Below are positions 8,159 through 13,451 of a stretch of 13,451 bases of DNA, piece after piece. This DNA comes from an uncultured Bacilli bacterium (GTDB lineage Bacteria; Bacillota_I; Bacilli_A; RF39; UBA660): contig CANRGI010000018.1 in the NCBI GenBank assembly GCA_947630095.1, positions 1 to 13,451 of the forward strand, given 5' to 3'. The notes beneath the pieces are model-generated. The model saw only the letters and a program-made list of their open reading frames with translations, did no database searches and was not told the origin of the DNA. Both the position numbers and the translations under genes were made by a program. Position 1 is the stretch's first letter. Every line of letters starts with the position of its first letter.

Positions 8159-9100
8159 TTAATGCTTTTTAGCGTAAATACCTGTATACCAAGTATTTAA
8201 AATTTTACTCATTTGTATTATCCTTTTAGGTATAGGTAAACTTTTTATGTACTTGTTATCTCTCCAGTCTTCGTCATATTCTTCGTCTAAATAATCATAA
8301 GCCTTTTTAATAAATTTCTTTCTCATTTCTTTATCTTTTACATATCTCATTTTTGAAGAATATGTAGTTAATATTTTAGTAAATAATTCTTCTAATTCAA
8401 TAATATTAGCCTCGTGCTTTGCCAAATTAATAATTTCAAATATATCAAATATACGCTCATTAACAGTTGTCTGTTCACTTTCTTTATGTATGTTATAGTT
8501 ATATAGTGGTTCATTTACTTTAGATATAACCTTACAATTATTAATATACCCTAATACAAAGGGAATATCTTCATATTTTAAATTTTCAGGAAACTTTAAT
8601 TTATTTTTTAATATAATTTCCTTTTTAAATAATTTATTACAAGGTCCATAATTAAAATTAACAAAATTTTTCTTTATTTCTTCTCTTTCTATTTTCTTAC
8701 TAGGATAATATGCTCTTTTTAATCTTTCTTTTGTTTCTTCGTGTATTTCTAACATATCACATATTGATAAATCACTATTATCTTCTTTTATTTTATTAAG
8801 CATAACTTCTATAAAATCATTAGAAACATAATCATCACTATCTATAAATGATATATAAGTCCCCTTTGAAACATCTAATCCTTTATTTCTTGCAGAACCT
8901 ATACTAGCATTATCTAATACTTCAATTTTTATCTTACCTTTATAAGACTTTAATATCTCTATGCTATTATCTGTACTACCATTTTCTACCGCGATTACTT
9001 CAATATTTTTATATGTTTGATTAAGTATACTATCTATACACTTTTTCAAATATTTACTGCTATTATGTACTGGTATTATAATACTAACAGTTTCTTTCAT
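8159..9100 (-). CDS. GT2 glycosyltransferase, single domain
   Basis: GT-A inverting glycosyltransferase (GT2, SpsA-like fold), 313 residues with the start used here. Motifs: VSIIIPVHNSS (5-15), ENGSTDNS (39-46), SARNKGLD (69-76), metal-binding DSDD (87-90), GPCNKLFKK (152-160) and YEDIPF with the acidic pair E177-D178. It likely adds one sugar early in repeat-unit or linkage assembly. The start: a GTG two codons upstream (9106) leaves only 1 bp after the AAAGGAG site, whereas the ATG at 9100 sits 7 bp after it, so the ATG is chosen. It heads its block, facing away from acpS across a 120-bp intergenic region, and is followed by a separate promoter for the exporter. Donor and acceptor are unknown. 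Confidence 0.9.
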   Translation of the reverse strand: MKETVSIIIPVHNSSKYLKKCIDSILNQTYKNIEVIAVENGSTDNSIEILKSYKGKIKIEVLDNASIGSARNKGLDVSKGTYISFIDSDDYVSNDFIEVMLNKIKEDNSDLSICDMLEIHEETKERLKRAYYPSKKIEREEIKKNFVNFNYGPCNKLFKKEIILKNKLKFPENLKYEDIPFVLGYINNCKVISKVNEPLYNYNIHKESEQTTVNERIFDIFEIINLAKHEANIIELEELFTKILTTYSSKMRYVKDKEMRKKFIKKAYDYLDEEYDEDWRDNKYIKSLPIPKRIIQMSKILNTWYTGIYAKKH

Positions 9101-9118
9101 AATCACTCTCCTTTTATA

Positions 9119-9147
9119 ATTTTATCAAATTATATGATTATTGTCTA
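9119..9147 (-). promoter_or_regulatory. Candidate promoter for the GT2 gene
   Basis: On the minus strand, TAGACA (9147-9142) and TAAAAT (9124-9119) are each one base from consensus and 17 bp apart. Transcription from it would start close to 9112, leaving a very short leader that barely includes the ribosome site. A perfect TATAAT at 9134-9129 would give a more comfortable leader but has no good -35 partner. A promoter is expected here because the gene is divergent from acpS; which hexamers are used is uncertain. Confidence 0.4.
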
Positions 9148-9159
9148 TATTGATTATTT

Positions 9160-9177
9160 TAACTAGGTTATAACTAG
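9160..9177. repeat. 7-bp direct repeat between divergent promoters (candidate operator)
   Basis: TAACTAG occurs at 9160-9166 and again at 9171-9177, start-to-start distance 11 bp, about one helical turn. The second copy touches the proposed acpS -35. Each copy contains the palindrome CTAG. The position between two divergent transcription units suits a regulator site, but in such A+T-rich sequence a chance repeat is possible. Confidence 0.3.
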
Positions 9178-9203
9178 AAAATAGAATATACTTATGATAT
9201 TAT
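9175..9203 (+). promoter_or_regulatory. Candidate promoter for acpS
   Basis: TAGAAA (9175-9180, four of six -35 bases) and TATTAT (9198-9203, five of six -10 bases) are 17 bp apart. An overlapping TATGAT (9193-9198) is an alternative -10. The start of acpS at 9221 would leave a leader of about 11 nt, carrying the AGGTG ribosome site. Weak to moderate match, supported mainly by position. Confidence 0.4.
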
Positions 9204-9220
9204 AGAATTAGGTGTTAATT

Positions 9221-9556
9221 ATGATAGATGGAATAGGTGTAGATATTGTAGAAAATAAAAGAATAAAGAATAGTATAAATGATAAGTGGTTACATACTGT
9301 TTTAACTAATAAAGAAATAGATATATTAAATTCTAAAAAAGGAAGAAAACAAATAGAATTTATTTGTGGTAGATTTGCTTCTAAAGAAGCAATAATTAAA
9401 TCTATAAGTAAATATGAAGAACCTCATTTTTTAGAAATTGAAATATTAAATGAAAAAAATGGCAGTCCAATAGCCATTTATAAAAACTATAAATTTTTAA
9501 TATCTATTTCTCACGAAAAAAATTATACAATTGCTTTTGTCATTTTACTTAAGTAA
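9221..9556 (+). CDS. acpS: Holo-[acyl-carrier-protein] synthase
   Basis: 4'-phosphopantetheinyl transferase of the small trimeric AcpS group: moves phosphopantetheine from CoA to the serine of a carrier protein, making it active. 111 residues, slightly short for the family. Motifs: MIDGIGVDIVE with Mg-binding D8, GRFASKEAIIKS (50-61) with Mg-binding E56 and K60, and the C-terminal SISHE (95-99). The ATG at 9221 is preferred over a GTG at 9212, because AGGTG is 6 bp before the ATG and homologues begin at this Met. It is the only plus-strand gene, inverted between two minus-strand polysaccharide blocks, and its last 12 bp overlap the end of the transketolase gene. Either the housekeeping copy for fatty-acid synthesis, or a partner for a carrier protein encoded nearby; no carrier protein is in this window. 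Confidence 0.92.
   Translation: MIDGIGVDIVENKRIKNSINDKWLHTVLTNKEIDILNSKKGRKQIEFICGRFASKEAIIKSISKYEEPHFLEIEILNEKNGSPIAIYKNYKFLISISHEKNYTIAFVILLK
9453..9479 (-). terminator. Intrinsic terminator of the transketolase operon, inside acpS
   Basis: On the minus strand a 7-bp stem AAATGGC/GCCATTT (9479-9473 with 9463-9457, loop of 9 nt) runs directly into a T tract (seven T in a row at 9459-9453, three of them in the stem). It lies about 66 bp past the transketolase stop, inside the opposite acpS coding region. On the plus strand the same hairpin is followed by ATAAAA, so it would act only on minus-strand transcripts. The stem has only three G-C pairs, so efficiency is uncertain. Confidence 0.45.
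9545..9556. other. Palindromic shared 3' end of two convergent genes
   Basis: TTACTTAAGTAA is a perfect 12-bp palindrome. It is exactly the overlap between acpS (plus) and the transketolase C-subunit gene (minus), and because it is its own reverse complement both genes end with the same four codons, giving Leu-Leu-Lys-stop on each strand. Confidence 0.9.
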
Positions 9557-10462
9557 TTCTTTTTTTATTTTATTATAAATACTTTCACTATCTAATCCAT
9601 TCATTTTTAATATTTCGTCGTGTGTTCCATAACCTTTAGCAAAAGTATCATTTAAACCAATTCTAACTAATTTAGTATTTATATTATTATCTACTAAAGC
9701 ATCAGCAATACTTGACCCAATACCGCCTACAATACTATGTTCTTCAACTGAAAACATAATAGGTAAGACTGAATTTTCTACTACTGAATTTACATCAAAA
9801 GGTTTTATAGTACTAATATTAACGACTTTTAAATTTATTTCCTCAGAAGTTAACTTATCACACGCTTCTAATACTTTCGCTATTATACTTCCAGTTACAA
9901 ATATAACTCCATCTGTTCCCTCTTTAACTGTATTATTTTTACCTAATACAAATGGTACATCACTATCATATATTTCTTTTTCACCACTCATACCCATTCT
10001 TATATAAACAGGCCCTTTTATTTCATAAGCACATTTTAAAGCACTTTCTAATTCTTTTGGAGAACAAGGAGATAATAATGTTAAATTAGGTAAAACTTTT
10101 AATACCGCGATATCTTCAGTAGTATGATGGGTACTACCTAATGTTGACCAAGATAGACCAGCACCCATTCCAATTAATTTTACATTTTGATTTTGTAAGC
10201 AAACATCATCTCTTATAAATTCATAAGAACGATATGCTAAAAAAGCATTAGTTGTATAAACAAAAGGAATTTTACCACATTTTGCTAAACCAGATGCAGC
10301 CGCAACTTTATTATTTTCACTTATTCCAAAATTTATAACTTGATTAGGCATTTCTCTTTTTATCATTTCGTCATAATCAGTACCACTATCAGAAAGACAC
10401 GAAATTACATTTTTATCTTCTTTCATAAGTTTATAAAGAGCATTTATATAACTTCTTTGCAT
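9545..10462 (-). CDS. Split transketolase, C-terminal (pyrimidine-binding) subunit
   Basis: Second half of a two-gene transketolase, 305 residues, carrying the pyrimidine-binding (Pyr) and C-terminal domains. The cofactor-activating glutamate is E49 in FGISENNKVAAASGLA, where one-gene transketolases have GIAEQN. The FIRDDVCLQNQNVKLIG and GSTHHTTEDIAVLK segments match the donor-site region (GPTHQ in most relatives), and VTGSIIAKVLEA plus IGLNDTFAKGYG are the C-terminal domain. With the preceding subunit it should move two-carbon ketol units between sugars using thiamine diphosphate and Mg. It overlaps the N-subunit gene by 19 bp, with AGGAGG inside that gene, so the two are made in fixed ratio. 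Placement in a polysaccharide locus argues for a dedicated biosynthetic reaction rather than the pentose-phosphate pathway. Substrates are not readable from the sequence. Confidence 0.9.
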   Translation of the reverse strand: MQRSYINALYKLMKEDKNVISCLSDSGTDYDEMIKREMPNQVINFGISENNKVAAASGLAKCGKIPFVYTTNAFLAYRSYEFIRDDVCLQNQNVKLIGMGAGLSWSTLGSTHHTTEDIAVLKVLPNLTLLSPCSPKELESALKCAYEIKGPVYIRMGMSGEKEIYDSDVPFVLGKNNTVKEGTDGVIFVTGSIIAKVLEACDKLTSEEINLKVVNISTIKPFDVNSVVENSVLPIMFSVEEHSIVGGIGSSIADALVDNNINTKLVRIGLNDTFAKGYGTHDEILKMNGLDSESIYNKIKKELLK

Positions 10463-11283
10463 TTTTGTATTTCCTCCTCACTAATGTTTAATTCATTCAT
10501 AAAAACTTTTAATTCTTTTTTATTAGGTAATCTCCAGTGCCACCTTGGATCATTTTCTACTATACTAACACCTTTACCTTTTATTGTATTTGCAAGAATT
10601 ACTAATGGTTTATCTTCTTTATTTTCTTCTTTAAATACTTTATCTAACTCTTCTACATCGTGACCATTTACTTCTACTACTTTCCAACCAAAAGCTTCAA
10701 ATCTTGTTTTCCAAGAATTTATACTCATTATATCTTTTACTGAACCCATTTTTTGTATTTTATTACAGTCAACAATAGCAATTAAATTATTTAATTTATT
10801 ATGTGCTGCGAACATAATTGCTTCCCAAATCGTACCTTCTTCTAATTCTCCATCTCCAAGTAAAACATAAACTTTTTCATTTCTATTATCCATCTTCTTT
10901 GCTAAAGACACCCCAGTTGCAATTGACAAACCGTGTCCTAGAGAACCAGTAGTTGCTTCTACCCCATTTATATATGGAATACAAGGCTCTCCACCTAAAA
11001 CACTTCCAGGTTTACAAAAAGAACTTAATGTCTTTTTATCTATAAAACCTACTTCTTTTAAAATAGTATATAAGGCTAAACTACCGTGACCTTTACTTAA
11101 AATAAATATATCTCTATTTTCGTCATTAGCATCTTCAACATTATACTTCATATTTTTATTTATATATAAACTATAAAGAATTTCTACTATTGAAAAAGCT
11201 GATGCCAAATGCGCTACTGAGACAGAATAACCTGTTAAAAAAATTTCTTTTCTTATATTTAATAATTTTTCTTCTATATTCAT
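10444..11283 (-). CDS. Split transketolase, N-terminal (diphosphate-binding) subunit
   Basis: First half of the two-gene transketolase, 279 residues, the PP domain that holds the thiamine diphosphate tail and metal. His25 (AHLASAFSIVEILYSLY, 24-40), GHGSLALY (65-72), LGGEP (96-100), GSLGHGLSIATG (113-124) and the GDGE...N motif (143-146 with N174) are all present, so the site looks intact. It lacks the Pyr and C-terminal domains, which are encoded by the next gene. AAAGGAG site 6 bp before the ATG; 11 bp after the aldo/keto reductase gene. Known functions of split transketolases include apulose-phosphate, sulfosugar and natural-product sugar metabolism; none can be assigned here. Confidence 0.91.
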   Translation of the reverse strand: MNIEEKLLNIRKEIFLTGYSVSVAHLASAFSIVEILYSLYINKNMKYNVEDANDENRDIFILSKGHGSLALYTILKEVGFIDKKTLSSFCKPGSVLGGEPCIPYINGVEATTGSLGHGLSIATGVSLAKKMDNRNEKVYVLLGDGELEEGTIWEAIMFAAHNKLNNLIAIVDCNKIQKMGSVKDIMSINSWKTRFEAFGWKVVEVNGHDVEELDKVFKEENKEDKPLVILANTIKGKGVSIVENDPRWHWRLPNKKELKVFMNELNISEEEIQKCKEVI

Positions 11284-11294
11284 ATAACACTCCT

Positions 11295-12140
11295 TTAATT
11301 AAATATTGTAATAGTTTCTGAGTCTAAACCTGACCCTCCTACATAAGGAAATTCATTTAAAATTTTCATATCTTCTTTACTTATTTCGAAATCAAATACA
11401 TCTATATTATTTTTTTGTCTTTCATTATCTTTACTTTTTGGTAAAGGTATTACTCCATTTTGAATACAAAAACGTATACACAGCTGCGCTACTGAAACAT
11501 TATACTTTAAAGCCATTTCTTTTAATTCTTCTACTTTTAACATTTTTCCAGATCCAAGTGGACTCCACGCTTCAACTAATATACCTTCTTTTTTACAATA
11601 CTCAACTGTTTCTAATTGTCTAAACCCTATATGAAATTCAATTTGATTAACTAATGGTTTTATTTTTGCTGTCTTTAATAATTCTTCTAATTGATTTTTC
11701 TTAAAATTACATACTCCTATTGCTTTAACTAAACCTATTTCATATAAATATTCTAAGGCCTCCCAAGTTTTGGCATTTATTTCTATCCAGTCTTTATGAA
11801 CTGCTTTTGAAGCTGGCCAATGAATTAAATATAAGTCTAAATATCCGCAATTTAAATCTTCTATTGTTTTCTTACAAGCATTAACTATGCTTTCTTTACT
11901 TTCTTTATCCGCATTCCATAATTTTCCTGAAATAATTAATTTATTTCTTTCTATTTTAGATGCTTTTATACCTTTACCTACATATTCTAAATTAGCATAC
12001 GCCTGTGCAGTATCAATTAAAGTATAACCATTTAAAATAGCATTTTTAACTATTTCTATTGTTTCTTCTTTATTTTTTAACTTCCAAGTTCCATATCCTA
12101 TCATAGGTAAATTTTCTTTATTTAACTTATCATAATTCAT
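11295..12140 (-). CDS. Aldo/keto reductase (NADPH-type)
   Basis: Soluble (beta/alpha)8 oxidoreductase, 281 residues, that reduces an aldehyde or ketone to an alcohol with NAD(P)H. The full catalytic tetrad is visible: D43 and Y48 in IDTAQAYAN, K73 in ISGKLW, H107 in LIHWP. SPLGSG (about 193-198) and the IPLPKSKDNERQKNN cofactor-phosphate segment near the end are typical of the YvgN/2,5-diketogluconate reductase branch. The ATG overlaps the SGNH gene by 11 bp and its GGGAG site lies inside that gene. Sitting between an O-acylation pair and a transketolase suggests it reduces a sugar-derived carbonyl for the polymer, for example the product or substrate of the transketolase; this is inference. 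A general detoxification reductase is the alternative. Confidence 0.9.
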   Translation of the reverse strand: MNYDKLNKENLPMIGYGTWKLKNKEETIEIVKNAILNGYTLIDTAQAYANLEYVGKGIKASKIERNKLIISGKLWNADKESKESIVNACKKTIEDLNCGYLDLYLIHWPASKAVHKDWIEINAKTWEALEYLYEIGLVKAIGVCNFKKNQLEELLKTAKIKPLVNQIEFHIGFRQLETVEYCKKEGILVEAWSPLGSGKMLKVEELKEMALKYNVSVAQLCIRFCIQNGVIPLPKSKDNERQKNNIDVFDFEISKEDMKILNEFPYVGGSGLDSETITIFN

Positions 12141-13188
12141 TTTCTTTTTCTCCCATTAATTTAATTATTTCATTTTTTGTTCTATCTATATGTTCATTCC
12201 AAGATGGTAATAAGTTATTCCATTCTTCATAATTTTTATCTTTTCTTCTATCAGGTAAATTATATTTTTCTTTAATATACTTAGATAAAAATTCAGTATA
12301 TTTATCAGCACCAAAAATATTCATATGAGAATTATTGTAAAAATCTACATCATAATCAATATTCATTTCTTTATCATATTCATTAGAGTCTAAGAAATCA
12401 AAACCATATTTTTTAACTACACCTTCTATATAATTAAAACTTTCTTTTTGATATAATGCTTCACTATAAGGAGATACTACAAATAAAAGTTTAACATTTA
12501 CCTTTTTAGCATATTCCATTAAATCTACTAATAACTTTTCTGTTTCTTTATCTATCTTACTTATTTTATCTGTATTATATTTTGCAGGTTCTACTTTATC
12601 TATACTAGGTACAAAATAGAAACCTTTAACAGGGTTTTCATATTGTTTTAACATCATTTCTATTGAATTTTTAAGGTCAAATTCTCCATCTCTACCGTGA
12701 TATTTTATTAAATCAAAATGATATGATAAAGTACCTTCATTTAAATAATTTCTTACAGATTTTTCAATAAACATAGTACGATTTATTGAAAAAGGAGTGC
12801 CTGTTAAGACATTTCTATAAGATACTTCAGATGGAACTAAATCTTTTTCTCTATATTGATAAGCACGTGCATCTAAAATTATTACCTTTGGTTGTTGTGT
12901 TTTCATTACTTCTTTAACTAAAAAATTATAAAGTTCAGCAGATATTGTATTAGCCCCAAAGTCATAAGAAGCTATTCCATAGTCTTCATAAGCTTTTAAA
13001 GGTTCATAGTATACAAAAGAAGCACTTCCACCTATATAGACAGCATTTTCTTTTTCTCCATAAAAACCCGCGATGTTGTTTAAGTCTACACAAGGTGGTT
13101 TATATAAATAAGAAATAAATGTAAATATTAATAAGAATATAATGCTAAATATAACAATTTTTAAAATTGATATAATATTTTTTTTCAT
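12130..13188 (-). CDS. Membrane-anchored SGNH-like partner of an MBOAT acyltransferase
   Basis: 352 residues: one N-terminal membrane span (about 8-29) with a short lysine-bearing cytoplasmic end, so the rest should face outside. The external part looks like an SGNH/GDSL-type acyl-transfer domain of the AlgX/AlgJ/DltD-like group. A candidate nucleophile is Ser55 in YIGGSAS, followed by SYDFGAN, IILDARAY, LLFVVSPYSEAL and, near the C-terminus, DFYNNSHMNIFGADK with candidate catalytic His288. The position three before this His, often Asp, is Asn285; Asp282 lies close by. A lysine-rich tail of about 50 residues follows. The start overlaps the MBOAT stop by one base (TAATG), which strongly links the two: the MBOAT brings the acyl group across the membrane and this protein would transfer it to the glycan. 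Not a clear DltD by sequence. Confidence 0.75.
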   Translation of the reverse strand: MKKNIISILKIVIFSIIFLLIFTFISYLYKPPCVDLNNIAGFYGEKENAVYIGGSASFVYYEPLKAYEDYGIASYDFGANTISAELYNFLVKEVMKTQQPKVIILDARAYQYREKDLVPSEVSYRNVLTGTPFSINRTMFIEKSVRNYLNEGTLSYHFDLIKYHGRDGEFDLKNSIEMMLKQYENPVKGFYFVPSIDKVEPAKYNTDKISKIDKETEKLLVDLMEYAKKVNVKLLFVVSPYSEALYQKESFNYIEGVVKKYGFDFLDSNEYDKEMNIDYDVDFYNNSHMNIFGADKYTEFLSKYIKEKYNLPDRRKDKNYEEWNNLLPSWNEHIDRTKNEIIKLMGEKENEL

Positions 13189-13451
13189 TAAAAACCTCCA
13201 TATATAAAATCAACTGGATTATACCCTGGACCATAAGCTCCATAAATAATTGTTATAAACAATATAAATAATAATATGGTCCATTTAAAATAAATATTTT
13301 GTTTTGAAAACAATTCTAATACATTTATTTCTTTATAAGACAAATAATCTACTATTAAAACTATTAAACAGGCAAATAAGATAGGTATTACTGGTATAGG
13401 TGGAAGTGTTAACGTACCTAAAGGTAAAATAAATATATTTTTTATTAAAGT
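13188..13451 (-). CDS. MBOAT family O-acyltransferase, C-terminal end only
   Basis: Last 87 residues of a membrane protein whose start lies beyond the right edge. Two strongly hydrophobic spans are visible, one around residues 15-37 of the fragment (PPIPVIPILFACLIVLIV) and one around 57-70 (WTILLFILFITII), and the end reads YGAYGPGYNPVDFIYGGF. The (F/Y)GxYGPGY...FIYxxF ending is characteristic of AlgI/DltB-like MBOAT proteins that move acetyl or other acyl groups for extracellular polysaccharide modification. The catalytic His lies in the missing part. One-base stop/start overlap with the SGNH gene supports a joint O-acylation module. Whether acetyl (AlgI-like) or a carrier-bound acyl group (DltB-like) is moved cannot be decided from the fragment. 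Confidence 0.85.
   Translation of the reverse strand, partial: TLIKNIFILPLGTLTLPPIPVIPILFACLIVLIVDYLSYKEINVLELFSKQNIYFKWTILLFILFITIIYGAYGPGYNPVDFIYGGF

Noticed and set aside
9101..9106. GTG start two codons upstream for the GT2 gene
   Set aside because: Only 1 bp would separate it from the AAAGGAG site; the ATG at 9100 has a 7-bp spacer and begins right at the conserved first strand.
9120..9131. TATCAAATT resembling half of a FabT-type fatty-acid regulator site, interesting beside acpS
   Set aside because: Only one half matches and the sequence is A+T-rich; no second half in the right place.
9212..9220. GTG start three codons upstream for acpS
   Set aside because: The GTG lies within the probable AGGTG ribosome site; homologues start at the Met before the IxGIGxD motif, at 9221.
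10340..10663. Plus-strand open frame of 107 codons
   Set aside because: Antisense to both transketolase subunits; translation is Phe/Ser/Ile-rich as expected for the complement of A+T-rich genes; no family recognised.
10548..11554. GATC is also rare (I noticed it only near 10549 and 11551)
   Set aside because: Depleted but present, and partly explained by codon composition; much weaker than the CATG signal, so not claimed as a separate restriction footprint without a proper count.
11438..11623. Plus-strand open frame of 61 codons
   Set aside because: Antisense to the aldo/keto reductase; Leu-rich shadow with no ribosome site.
1..13451. Mollicute code (TGA read as Trp), considered because of the low G+C
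   Set aside because: No gene has an internal TGA, all Trp codons are TGG, and TGA ends the GT10 and SGNH genes at the expected places.
12130..13451. Calling the SGNH and MBOAT genes dltD and dltB
   Set aside because: No dltA or dltC is visible, the MBOAT is only a C-terminal fragment, and the SGNH protein lacks a clear DltD pattern; an AlgI-like acetylation pair is equally likely.

Overview
The window is a stretch of a low-G+C (about one quarter G+C by eye) bacterial chromosome, best explained as a Firmicute (Clostridia or Bacilli type). The reasons are very strong GGAGG-type ribosome binding sites, sigma-A-like promoters, short intergenic gaps, and cell-surface polysaccharide genes of Gram-positive type. 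The standard bacterial code fits: Trp is TGG, no gene has an internal TGA, and TGA serves as a stop for two genes. I see no RNA genes, insertion sequences, integrases or CRISPR arrays.

The whole window is part of a surface-polysaccharide (capsule or wall glycopolymer) locus, almost all on the minus strand, so transcription runs right to left. Three transcription blocks can be seen. (A) 13451-9545, minus: C-terminal end of an MBOAT O-acyltransferase, its SGNH-type membrane-anchored partner, an aldo/keto reductase, and a two-subunit (split) transketolase. These genes overlap or nearly touch, so they look like one operon, and a hairpin plus T-tract about 70 bp past the last stop is its likely terminator. 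(B) 9221-9556, plus: a lone holo-ACP synthase (acpS), inverted between the two minus-strand blocks. (C) 9100-1, minus: a GT2 glycosyltransferase, then (behind a near-consensus promoter) an ABC-2 polysaccharide exporter (permease and ATPase), the complete CapE-CapF-CapG set for UDP-N-acetyl-L-fucosamine, a GT10 fucosyltransferase-like enzyme with a long C-terminal extension, and a tandem-domain GT2 glycosyltransferase cut by the left edge.

How the genes fit together: CapE/F/G convert UDP-GlcNAc to UDP-L-FucNAc. The GT2 and GT10 enzymes assemble a lipid-linked glycan on the inner face of the membrane. The Wzm/Wzt-type transporter flips the finished chain. The MBOAT/SGNH pair probably O-acylates it outside the membrane. 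The split transketolase plus aldo/keto reductase probably supplies an unusual sugar, polyol or acid for the same polymer, but the substrate cannot be read from the sequence. The acpS gene hints that an acyl-carrier protein may be used somewhere in or near the locus, unless it is simply the housekeeping copy.

The most striking sequence-level signal is not a gene. The tetranucleotide CATG appears to be completely absent from all 13.45 kb, and His codons switch from CAT to CAC wherever the next base is G. That points to strong selection against CATG, as expected under a CATG-specific restriction system.
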